A stretch of DNA of 64,000 nucleotides, from positions 434,001-498,000 of the forward strand of contig CAWDMC010000011.1 in NCBI GenBank assembly GCA_963803295.1. The letters run 5' to 3'. How positions within the stretch are numbered: position 1 is the stretch's first letter; every line of letters starts with the position of its first letter. Under the pieces are notes generated by a model, which worked only from the letters and a program-made list of their open reading frames with translations, did not search any database and was not told the DNA's origin. The stretch is from CAWDMC01 sp963803295. GTDB lineage: Bacteria > Acidobacteriota > Terriglobia > UBA7540. This document shows, one piece after another, positions 46,228-55,190 of this stretch. The position numbers and the translations under genes were made by a program.

Positions 46228-48837
46228 ATGAAACGCATGACCCGCTCGCGCCTGTTTCTTCTGGGCGTGTTTCTGTTCTCAATGGCCGCTCCCGGACTTA
46301 TAGTTCTTTCCCAAACCCAGCAGCCTGAGCCCTTTCACAAGACAGATCCGACTAAGCCCGCTACGAAACATAAGCCGGTGATGCGGACGGTGGCAAGCCA
46401 TGTGCCGGTTTCAGCCGATATTACCCGCCTTACGCTCTACCCCGCGTCGGTTTCCCTGATCAGCCCGCGCTTCACCCAACATCTCGTCGTTGAAGGTACT
46501 TTTGCCGATGGGCACCAGGAAGATGTGACCTTGAAAGCGCGCATCGTCTCGTCCGAGCCCGGCACTGCACTGGTCGATAAAGACGCCTTTGTGCACCCTG
46601 AAGCGAATGGAGAAGCAACTATCAAGGCCAGTTATGCGGGCCAGACGACGACGGCCCAAGTCGGGGTGAAGAATTTTACTCAGCCTTTCGAGTGGAGCTT
46701 CCGCAATCATGTTTTGCCGGTGATGACCAAAATGGGATGCAACTCGGGACCTTGCCATGGCGCAGCGGCGGGCAAGAATGGCTTCAAGTTGACCCTGCGC
46801 GGCTACGATCCAGAAATCGACTACTACACGCTTACCCATCAGGCTCTCGCTCGCCGCACCAATCTGCTTGAGCCGGCGCGCAGTTTGATCCTGCTCAAGC
46901 CGACGTTGACGATACCTCACGGTGGCGGGCAGCGGTTCGCGGTCGGATCGCCGGAGTATCAGGTAATCGCTGGTTGGATTGCCGCGGGTATGCCGCCGCC
47001 GAGGGAATCGGACCCGCGCATCGTGAATATTGATGTCCTGCCTCAGCAGGCATCCCTCACCCCTGGGGCGGAGCAGCAGTTGCTGGTGATGGCCAAGTTT
47101 TCCGACGGCCACTCCGAGGACGTGACGCGCTGGGCCAAGTTCACCAGTGGCGACGAAGCCGTGGCCACCGTCGATGACAACGGCCACGTGACCATGCACG
47201 GCTATGGCGAAGCGCCGGTCACGGTATGGTACTTGAGCCACGTAACCTTTGCCCGGATGCGAATACCGTATCCCTACCAGATTGCGCAGTCAGTCTATAG
47301 CTCGGCTCCGCATGGCAACTACATCGACAACTACATCCTCGACCATTTGAAGGCGCTGCACATTCCTCCCTCGCCGGTGGCCTCAGATTCCGAGTTCATC
47401 CGCCGCGCTTATCTTGATGCCGCCGGCATTCTACCGAAGCCTACGGAGGTGGAGCAGTTTCTAAACGACAAAACACCGGATAAGCGTAAGCGTTTGATTG
47501 AAAGCCTGATAACCCGGCCCGAATTCGTGGACTATTGGGCGTACAAGTGGTCGGATCTGTTGCTGCTGTCGAGCAACCGCCTCTCGAATGAAGGGATGTG
47601 GAGTTACTACGACTGGATCCGGGAGAGCGTCAAGGCGAACAAGCCGTGGGACCAGTTCGTCTACCAGATCATCACCGCCACGGGCAATACGCGGGAAAAC
47701 GGCGCCGCCAACTACTGGGTGATCCACCGCGACCCGACGGACATCGCCGAAAACATGACCGCTGCTTTTATGGGCATCAACATGGCCTGCGCCCACTGCC
47801 ACAATCATCCCTTGGCCAAGTGGACCCAGAAGGACTACTTCGGCATGGCCAACCTGTTCGCTCGGGTACGCCTGAAGACAGGCGAACCCGGTGAGACCCG
47901 GCCCGGCATTGGCGTGGTCTTCCGGGATGTGACGGTCTACCAGGGAACTTCGGGCGATTATACTGACGACCGCTTTACCCGTCCGTTGGCGCCGAAGCCG
48001 CTCGAAGCTCCAGCCCTCTCGCCCGATTCTCAAGCGAGCCGGCGCGCCTATTTCGCCAAGTGGCTCACCGCTCCTGAGAATCCTTACTTTGCCAAGGCCC
48101 TGGTGAATCGTGTCTGGCGTAACTTCATGGGACGCGGATTGGTTGAGCCGGTGGACGATTTGCGCGATACCAATCCGCCGACCAACAGCGAACTGCTCGA
48201 CGCGCTTACCAAGGATCTTGTGGCCCATCACTTCGATGTCGATTACCTGATCAAGACCATCATGGAATCCGCCGCTTATCAGACCACCTCGCGGCCGCTC
48301 AAGGAGAATGCCGACGACGACCAGTTCTACTCGCACTACCTCATCCGCCGCTTGCCGGCCGAAGTGATCCTCGATGCGGTTTCGCAGGTGACGCAAGTGC
48401 CCGAGAAATTCGGGGGGTATCCCGAGGGTACTCGCGCTTTGCAGCTCCCCGATACGGCCGTGAAGAATTACTTCCTCACCGCCTTCGGGCGTCCCCTTCG
48501 CCAGCAGACGCGCGAGAGCGAGCGCACTTCTGTGCCGACCATTACCCAGGCGCTGCACGCGTTCAATGGAGATACCTTGAACGACAAGCTACGAGCAACC
48601 GGCGGTACAATCGACATGCTGTTGAAGCTCGGCATGCCCGACGAGAGGATTATCGAACACCTGTATCTGTCTGCCTTCAGCCGCTATCCGACGGAATCAG
48701 AGCGTAGCGGCCTCATCGCCGCCTTGCAGAAGGCGGAAGAGCAAAAGACTCAGGGGGTAACCGACCAGCGCCGGGCGGCAATTGTCGATATGAGCTGGGC
48801 GTTGCTGACCAGCCAGGAATTCATGTTCGACCATTGA
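46228..48837 (+). CDS. DUF1549/DUF1553 secreted protein with Ig-like domains
   Basis: An 869-residue exported protein with a signal peptide (FLLGVFLFSMAAPGLIVL). Residues about 60-150 form a bacterial Ig-like (Big_2) domain with LYPASVSLISPRFTQHLVV, and another lies near 270-345. A cytochrome-like motif MGCNSGPCHGAAAGK lies at about 172, a haem-binding CxxCH form with one extra residue (CNSGPCH). DUF1549 follows (AYLDAAGILPKPTEVEQFL and ACAHCHNHPLAKWTQKDYF, holding a true CAHCH), then DUF1553 (PYFAKALVNRVWRNFMGRGLVEPVDDLR). Co-encoded with DUF1501; function unknown. At least one c-type haem is likely. Confidence 0.88.
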   Translation: MKRMTRSRLFLLGVFLFSMAAPGLIVLSQTQQPEPFHKTDPTKPATKHKPVMRTVASHVPVSADITRLTLYPASVSLISPRFTQHLVVEGTFADGHQEDVTLKARIVSSEPGTALVDKDAFVHPEANGEATIKASYAGQTTTAQVGVKNFTQPFEWSFRNHVLPVMTKMGCNSGPCHGAAAGKNGFKLTLRGYDPEIDYYTLTHQALARRTNLLEPARSLILLKPTLTIPHGGGQRFAVGSPEYQVIAGWIAAGMPPPRESDPRIVNIDVLPQQASLTPGAEQQLLVMAKFSDGHSEDVTRWAKFTSGDEAVATVDDNGHVTMHGYGEAPVTVWYLSHVTFARMRIPYPYQIAQSVYSSAPHGNYIDNYILDHLKALHIPPSPVASDSEFIRRAYLDAAGILPKPTEVEQFLNDKTPDKRKRLIESLITRPEFVDYWAYKWSDLLLLSSNRLSNEGMWSYYDWIRESVKANKPWDQFVYQIITATGNTRENGAANYWVIHRDPTDIAENMTAAFMGINMACAHCHNHPLAKWTQKDYFGMANLFARVRLKTGEPGETRPGIGVVFRDVTVYQGTSGDYTDDRFTRPLAPKPLEAPALSPDSQASRRAYFAKWLTAPENPYFAKALVNRVWRNFMGRGLVEPVDDLRDTNPPTNSELLDALTKDLVAHHFDVDYLIKTIMESAAYQTTSRPLKENADDDQFYSHYLIRRLPAEVILDAVSQVTQVPEKFGGYPEGTRALQLPDTAVKNYFLTAFGRPLRQQTRESERTSVPTITQALHAFNGDTLNDKLRATGGTIDMLLKLGMPDERIIEHLYLSAFSRYPTESERSGLIAALQKAEEQKTQGVTDQRRAAIVDMSWALLTSQEFMFDH

Positions 48838-48844
48838 TTTTGCT

Positions 48845-48875
48845 CCCCTCCTTATTTGGCCTTTTTTAGGAGGGG
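48845..48875. terminator. stem-loop after DUF1549/DUF1553 gene
   Basis: CCCCTCCT (48845-48852) pairs with AGGAGGGG (48868-48875) around a T-rich loop, seven bases after the stop codon. There is no T-run after it on the plus strand, so it may end transcription weakly or just protect the message. Confidence 0.4.
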
Positions 48876-48959
48876 GCAAGGCGGTGGTAAAGCGAATTCA
48901 CGGGCGCAATCGTCTCCACTGGAGCGCAGGTGTCAGCACGACCACGCCGGCCTCGGTCA

Positions 48960-48990
48960 CCCCTTCTGAACCAGGAAGGGGGGGATTTTT
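48960..48990 (+). terminator. hairpin with T-run upstream of WD40-cytochrome gene
   Basis: CCCCTTC (48960-48966) pairs with GAAGGGG (48975-48981), followed closely by five T. It lies just upstream of the next gene, so it could be a terminator or attenuator. Confidence 0.4.
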
Positions 48991-49017
48991 AGGTGGGACC
49001 TCGGAGAGAAAATTAGA

Positions 49018-50403
49018 ATGGATCTAAGCCGTAAACAGGTCGTGGCGCGTTTTGCCGTAGCCTTGGTGAGCGCCATTGTTCTACCAGGGATTGCCTCGGC
49101 GGCGGACGCTACGTATGCCCAAGTTGCCCCCATTCTGCAAAAGAATTGCCTCGCGTGCCATTCAGCCGTGGCCAAAATGGGTGGCCTGGTGATGGAGAGC
49201 TACGACTTGATGATGAAGGGCGGCACGCACGGCGCTTCGATTGAGCCGGGTAAGGGTGAGCAAAGCCGCATGGTCCAGATGCTCGAAGGTAAAGTGCAAC
49301 CGCGGATGCCCTTTGGCGGGAATCCTCTGGCGGCAGACGACATCGCTGCGATCAAGGCCTGGATCGACGCCGGCGCCAAAGGTCCGGCGGCCGGAGAGGC
49401 CTCTAAACCCCTTCAGGGCATCGCGATTCCCGAGATCAAGCCGCAGAAGCCGGTGGTTTCGCCGGTCGCTGCGGTGAGATTCTCGCCCGACGGCAAGACT
49501 CTGGCGGTGGGTGGTTACAAAGAGGTGAAGCTGCTCGATACTTCCTCGGGCAAAGTCCTTGGCTTGCTTGGCGATCATGCCGGAGACGTGCGTTCAATCG
49601 CCTTCAGCCCTGACGGCAAATGGCTGGCAGCCGCCGGTGGTCTGTGCCAGCAGTCGGGCGAGATCAAACTCTGGGACGTTGCCACCCGGCAACCCTTGCG
49701 AACCATGAAGGGCCACACGGACTGCGTCTACTCGGTCGCCTTCAGCCCGGACGGGAAGATTCTGGCGTCGGGCAGCTATGACAAAACGGCGATCCTGTGG
49801 GATGCCTCCACCGGAAAGGAGATCAAGACGCTGCGAGACCACATCGACGCGGTGTTCGCCGTGGCTTTCAGTCCCGACGGTAATTGGCTGGCCACAGGGT
49901 CGCAGGACCGCAGCGTGAAAATCTGGGATGTCGCCTCGGGCAAGAGGCTTTACACGCTGGGCGATGCACTCGATGGACTCACCTCGATTGCCTTTTCGCC
50001 TTCGGGTAAACAGATCGCCGCGGGTGGGTACGACAAAACCATCTGGGTGTGGAATCTTGCCTCTGACGGTGGGACCCTGGCGCATTCCCTGATCGCCGAT
50101 GAAGACAGCATCCTATCACTCGCGTGGTCGCCGGACGGAAAAGAAATCATCACCAGCTCGTCCGATGGATCGATCCGCGTGCGCGATGCCGGGACGCTCG
50201 ATCCCATCCGGGTGATCGACAAACAGCCGGACTGGGTGGAGGCTTTGTGTTTGAGTCCCGACGGGCACTGGCTTGCCGCTGGGCGATGGAATGGAACGGT
50301 CAGTCTCTATGACTTGAAAAGCTTTGAACAGGTTGTCGGTCCGTTGGTGGCGTTCACCGGAAACGCTGGAAGCCCGGCGGAGAAGGCTGAAACCCGACCT
50401 TAG
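49018..50403 (+). CDS. WD40-repeat protein with c-type cytochrome domain
   Basis: A 461-residue exported protein. A signal peptide (residues 1-28) is followed by a planctomycete-type cytochrome domain with the haem motif NCLACHSAVAKMGG (about 40-53) and the Met-containing loop QPRMPFGGNPL. From about residue 150, six or seven WD40 repeats form a beta-propeller, with SPDGKTLAVGGYKEVKLLD, SPDGKWLAAAGG, SPDGKILASGSYDKTAILWD, SPDGNWLATGSQDRSVKIWD and so on. The role is unknown; proteins of this kind always travel with DUF1501/DUF1549 genes and may form a periplasmic complex. Confidence 0.88.
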   Translation: MDLSRKQVVARFAVALVSAIVLPGIASAADATYAQVAPILQKNCLACHSAVAKMGGLVMESYDLMMKGGTHGASIEPGKGEQSRMVQMLEGKVQPRMPFGGNPLAADDIAAIKAWIDAGAKGPAAGEASKPLQGIAIPEIKPQKPVVSPVAAVRFSPDGKTLAVGGYKEVKLLDTSSGKVLGLLGDHAGDVRSIAFSPDGKWLAAAGGLCQQSGEIKLWDVATRQPLRTMKGHTDCVYSVAFSPDGKILASGSYDKTAILWDASTGKEIKTLRDHIDAVFAVAFSPDGNWLATGSQDRSVKIWDVASGKRLYTLGDALDGLTSIAFSPSGKQIAAGGYDKTIWVWNLASDGGTLAHSLIADEDSILSLAWSPDGKEIITSSSDGSIRVRDAGTLDPIRVIDKQPDWVEALCLSPDGHWLAAGRWNGTVSLYDLKSFEQVVGPLVAFTGNAGSPAEKAETRP

Positions 50404-50590
50404 CAATTTGTAACCGCGGGCGCGGCCCGCCTTGGACTGCGGCGGCTCGTCGCCGCCCTGGAATGAGATTCTTAACGAAAGACCGTGGCGTCGACTTGCC
50501 CACCCGGGACGTGAACAGGACCCAGCCAAGAAGGGCCGTGGCTAGTGCCACCGCACTCCAAGACGCTTGGCGCTGTTAGGGAGAATTGCC

Positions 50591-53095
50591 ATGAAAACCG
50601 CAGCTTCATTTCGCGGATTGCTCGCGCTGGCGATGATTGGTGCAGGAAGCGTTGCTAGCCGCCGCCTCCGGTGAGCCTACGATCCCGCCGGAGCTTACCA
50701 TGATTTCACCGCACGGCCTGGAGCGTGGCTCGACCAAGACTTTCAATCTTGAGGGGCGGAACCTCAACGCAGTCCGTACCGTCCTCTTTGACACCCCTGG
50801 CATCAGTGCTAAGGTTGCGGATATCGTCGACATTTCTGAGAAGATCACCGGGCCGCGGATCAACGTGGACTTGGCCGCCCAGGTGCCCCTGGGCAAGAAG
50901 CAAACAGCGAAAATGGAAGTGACCGGCTGCCAAGGATGCCAAGCCTGGGCTGCACTGGTTTCGCATCCAGACGGCTCTTGGCACTTCGAATCTCGAACCT
51001 ATGGAGATCAGCGCTCTGCCTGAACTTGAGCCCACGGCCGATCCCGAACAGATGTCCGGGAAGGATGGTCAGAACGCAGCGCCGTTTCCGGTGAGCCTGC
51101 CTGCAACCCTGGTTGGAACTCTGGCCTGGCCGGGCGCCACTCACCGTTACGCTTTCGAGGGTACCCCGGGTGAGGAGATGGTCTTCCAAGTGGTCGCCTC
51201 GGAGATAGGATCGAAACTGCGCTCGGAGCTGGCGCTGCTTGACAGCTCCGGCAAGATCCTGGCCCGCTCGGGCGAATATTCACGCGACCCGGATGCGGTT
51301 CTGACCTACAAGCTGCCAGGCAAGGGATCTTATACCCTGGTCCTGAGCGATCGCGAGGAGAGTGGCGGAGCAGATCATTATTACCGGCTTCTGGCGGGTG
51401 CCTTGCCCTACGTTACCAGCATGTTTCCGCTGGGCGTGCGCGCGGGCGATCCGGCCGAGGTAAAGGTAAGCGGCGCAAATCTCGGAGATATCCGCGAACT
51501 GAAAGTGAATCCACCCAAGGCTACGGAGGGCCCCCAAGGATGGATGGACCTTCCACTAGGACTCCAAACTGTGGGTAAACCGGTGAAACTGGTGGTCAGT
51601 GACGAGCCCGAGGTTATCGAGCGCGAGCCCGACAATGCCCCCGACAAAGCTCAGACCGTCAGCCTGCCGGTGAGCATCAACGGTCGTATCGCAAACGTCT
51701 CCGGCAAAGCGGCCTCGGCACAATCGGGGCAGGAAGAAGGATCGGCGGACGAGGATTACTTTCGCTTTCGTGCTCATCGTGGGGAGCGATTGACACTAAC
51801 GGTCGCAGCAGCCCGGCTTGGCTCACCGCTCGATTCGATGATTGAGGTGCTGGACGCAAAGGGCCAGCCAATCACGCAGGCCATGCTGCGTTGCCTGTTC
51901 CAGACCACCACGACGCTGTCGGATCGTGACTCCCGCTCTACGGGTATCCGCCTGGTTTCCACCACCGGGCTCCATGAGAATGACTATCTGATGGTCGGTG
52001 AAGAACTCGTTCAGATCGGCTTCATTTCGGATCAGCCCGACTCAGACATTTTTCTGAAGGGGGTCGGCACACTGCCGGGCGGTGCTGCGAAGCACGTTCC
52101 TGGGCACCTCGCCCTCGGTTCACGCCATCAACACGAACGTCTACAAAGTGCAGATCCTACCTCCGGGTGCGCGATTCCGCCGCAACGGGCTGCCGGTATT
52201 CCACCTGACTTATCGCAATGACGATGGCGGACCCGGCTACAAGGCTGATTCGCGCCTGGAATTCACAGCACCCGCGGATGGCGAATACGTCGCGCATCTG
52301 AAGGATGTTCGTGGTTTGGAGGGCCCCGACTTTGCCTACCGTCTGACCATCCGCGATGTGGATCCCGATTTCTCGCTGGCGGCGAACCCGGACAATCCGA
52401 ACATCCCGAAGGGCGGTGACGTTCCGATTACCGTGGAAGCCAACCGCACGGCCGGCTATGACGGTCCCATCGAGGTCGAGGTCGAAGGACTACCGAAGGG
52501 CGTCAGCTCCAACCACGCCATCATTCCTGCCGACCAGGATTCGACGATTGTCGTGCTCTCCGCTTCCGCTGACGCCTCGCCCGGCGCCGGCGCGGCATCG
52601 ATCCGCATTGTCGGTCACGCCAGGATTAACGGGAAAGAGCGGGTGCACGTTGCCAACCGGATAGATGGCGAAGACGCTCCGCTCGAGATAGCGACCGTGA
52701 TCCCTCCGCCCGACGTGGTGGTTACTGCCGAACCGAAGATCGTGGCTTTGGAGGCAGGCAAGGAAACTAAGGTGACGCTGCATGTCGATCGGAAGAATGG
52801 TTTTGACGGGCGCGTCCCCTGTTATGTGATGAACCTGCCGCCGGGAGTTCGCGTCGTTAACATAGGCTTGAACGGCGTACTGGTCGATCCGAATCAGTCC
52901 ACCCGGACGTTCACGCTCAAAGCTGAAGACAGCGTCAAGGCTCTCGATCAGCCGATCTACGTTGTTGCAGAAGTGGAGTCGAATTCGTCCACCCGTCACG
53001 CTTCAGCCCCTGTCATGTTGAACCTTCGCGACGCAGCCGTAGCGAGTTCCGAAGCAACGCCGAAGACGATGTCTCCACCGGACGACCGGCATTGA
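50591..53095 (+). pseudogene. PPC-domain secreted protein, three frameshifts
   Basis: The last gene of the cassette, read in four successive frames. A signal-like start MKTAASFRGLLALAMIGAG (50591) shifts into LAAASGEPTIPPELTMISP (to about 50960). A second shift gives WFRIQTALGTSNLEPMEIS (from about 50958) and the PPC-type beta domain HRYAFEGTPGEEMVFQV and VIEREPDNAPDKAQTVSLP. A third (near 52085) leads into AINTNVYKVQILPPGARF, NGLPVFHLTYRNDDGGPGY and Ig-like repeats ending at 53095. Every shift is in the same direction and fits one extra base. If real, the gene is dead; if not, the protein would have about 830 residues. PPC domains usually mediate export or surface contact. Confidence 0.8.
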
Positions 53096-53222
53096 GGGTG
53101 CCGACCGTTCCTGACAAGGGTACCTACGCCGCCCAGGCGATCCACAAATGTTTCCTCGGTACCACGAATCTGGCTTTCGCCGGACTCGGGGATCGTTTGC
53201 CAAACTCCTAAAATGAGCGGAT

Positions 53223-54461
53223 ATGGCCAGATCCACGTCCCCGACTCAAGGTGCTGAGCGCGCCAACCAGCGCAACGCGCTGCTGTCGGGCTTCCTGGGT
53301 TGGACGCTGGATGCCTTCGACTTCTTCGTTCTCACCCTGGTTCTTGTCCCCGTCGCGAAGGATTTTGGTAAGTCGGTTCCGGAAATCGCCCTCACCCTCA
53401 CCGCCAGCTTGGCCATGCGTCCTGTAGGCGCTTTTGTCTTTGGCCTCATGGCGGACCACTTCGGCCGGCGCCTGCCGCTGATGCTCGACATCTTGTTCTA
53501 CTCTCTCGTCGAGGTTCTCTCTGGTCTGGCGCCGAACTACACCGTCTTTCTGGTGCTGCGACTGCTCTATGGGATTGGCATGGGCGGCGAGTGGGGCGTG
53601 GGCGCGTCGCTGGTGATGGAATCTGTCCCGGCTAAATGGCGAGGAATTCTCTCGGGCTTACTGCAGCAAGGCTACGCCTTGGGTTATCTCCTGGCCGCTG
53701 TCGCGTACTATGCAGTATTCCCCCACTGGGGTCCGCACTGGGGATGGCGCTGCCTGTTCTTCATTGGTGGCACGCCGGCGCTGCTGACGCTATTCATACG
53801 CGCCAAAGTGAAGGAGCCCGAGGCTTGGCAACACTCCCGATCCGATTGGAGCGGCTACCGGCGCTCGATCCTTGCCAACTGGCGGATCTTTCTCTACCTG
53901 GTGGTGCTGATGGCCGCGATGAACTTCATCTCGCACGGCACTCAGGACCTCTATCCGACTTTCCTGCAGCACCAGCGGATGTTTAGCCCGCAGCGCACCG
54001 CCGCCGTTACTATCGTCTCGATGTTGGGGGCCCTCGCCGGTGGGCTCGCTTTCGGCCTGTTCTCGGATCATGCCGGGCGTCGGCGTTCAATGGTGATCGC
54101 CGTGTTGTCAGCGCTGGTTCTGGTACCCTTGTGGATCTTCGCTCCGAATACTCCGCTAATCTACCTAGGCGCATTCCTGATGCAGTTCATGGTGCAAGGC
54201 GCCTGGGGAGTGATCCCTGCACACCTTAACGAGCTTTCGCCGAGTCGCTTGCGGGGGTTCTTTCCGGGCTTCGCCTATCAGCTTGGCGTGCTGGTAGCTT
54301 CGAGCATCGGGTATTTCGAGGCACGGCTCGCGCAGCACCATTTCACTTATGCGCAGTCCATGGGATTACTGGCGTCGGTGGTCTTGTTATTCTGCGCGGT
54401 GGTGATCGTAGCCGGTCCGGAGGCGCACGGCATCGAGTTCGGCAAATCGGGTCCGGCCTGA
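53223..54461 (+). CDS. MFS transporter, metabolite:H+ symporter (SHS/lactate-like)
   Basis: A 412-residue transporter with 12 predicted helices. It begins NALLSGFLGWTLDAFDFFVLTLVL, in which the Asp-containing first helix matches the sialate/lactate:proton symporter families. The MFS signature loop is GLMADHFGRRLPLM (about 77-90), repeated as GLFSDHAGRRRSM (about 278). GIGMGGEWGVGASLVMES is also typical. Probable substrate: a small carboxylate; this is inferred from the family. It is not clearly linked to its neighbours. Confidence 0.85.
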   Translation: MARSTSPTQGAERANQRNALLSGFLGWTLDAFDFFVLTLVLVPVAKDFGKSVPEIALTLTASLAMRPVGAFVFGLMADHFGRRLPLMLDILFYSLVEVLSGLAPNYTVFLVLRLLYGIGMGGEWGVGASLVMESVPAKWRGILSGLLQQGYALGYLLAAVAYYAVFPHWGPHWGWRCLFFIGGTPALLTLFIRAKVKEPEAWQHSRSDWSGYRRSILANWRIFLYLVVLMAAMNFISHGTQDLYPTFLQHQRMFSPQRTAAVTIVSMLGALAGGLAFGLFSDHAGRRRSMVIAVLSALVLVPLWIFAPNTPLIYLGAFLMQFMVQGAWGVIPAHLNELSPSRLRGFFPGFAYQLGVLVASSIGYFEARLAQHHFTYAQSMGLLASVVLLFCAVVIVAGPEAHGIEFGKSGPA

Positions 54462-54493
54462 GAGCGAAGATAGATCGGCCCTCAAGGATTCCT

Positions 54494-54943
54494 GTGAGAA
54501 GAGTCCTATTAGTTGCGGTGTTCCTGGCAATCGAAGCGTCCACGGCCGGCTTGCAAGCCCAGTCCACCGGCCCTGAGGGCGAGATTCGCGGCGTGCTTGA
54601 CACTCAGGCGGCCGACTGGAATCGTGGCGACGTGGACCACTTTATGCAGGGCTACTGGAAATCGGACAAGACGGAGTTTGTCGGCGCGAGCGGGATCCTG
54701 CGGGGCTGGCAGGCTGTTCTCGACCGTTACCACCGCGAATACCCGAATCGAGCCGCGATGGGGCATCTCAGCTTCAGCAACCTGGAAGTCACGATGCTGG
54801 GCCCACGTGCGGCCCTAGTGGTGGGACGCTATCACCTGAGTCGCGAGAAGGATCAGCCCAGCGGCGTGTTTACGCTGGTGCTCCGAAGGTTCCCCGAAGG
54901 TTGGAAGATTATCAACGATCACACCTCAGCCTTGAAGCCATAG
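54494..54943 (+). CDS. secreted SnoaL/DUF4440-like protein
   Basis: A 149-residue protein with a signal peptide (VLLVAVFLAIEASTAGLQA) and a nuclear-transport-factor-2-like fold: VLDTQAADWNRGDVDHFMQGYW and RRFPEGWKIINDHTSA near the end. It starts with GTG (54494) preceded by AAGGA. Such proteins bind small ligands or have unknown catalytic roles. It follows the MFS gene by 32 bases, so the two may be co-transcribed. Confidence 0.8.
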   Translation: MRRVLLVAVFLAIEASTAGLQAQSTGPEGEIRGVLDTQAADWNRGDVDHFMQGYWKSDKTEFVGASGILRGWQAVLDRYHREYPNRAAMGHLSFSNLEVTMLGPRAALVVGRYHLSREKDQPSGVFTLVLRRFPEGWKIINDHTSALKP

Positions 54944-55190
54944 GTTCAGGCCATCTCTGACCTGGTAAGCCGTGTGGCGGCCACCAACTCCCAAGATGGG
55001 TATTCCCTTCGGTTACTGAGATTCTTAACCCGCCTGGCACGGAGGCCAATCGTCGAGGTCAAAACCCGTGCTCCTTCAATGCGATAGACAACTTAAGATG
55101 CCAAGGGAACCTGCCAATAGGAAATAGTGGGGAAAAGCAGAAACAGTGCCGATAAGAATAGCTGAAGACCTGCTCGGGGAGACGGCTATT

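Noticed and set aside
47461..48558. 365-residue minus-strand frame
   Set aside because: Shadow of the DUF1549/DUF1553 gene; low-quality, His/Arg-rich peptide with no domain.
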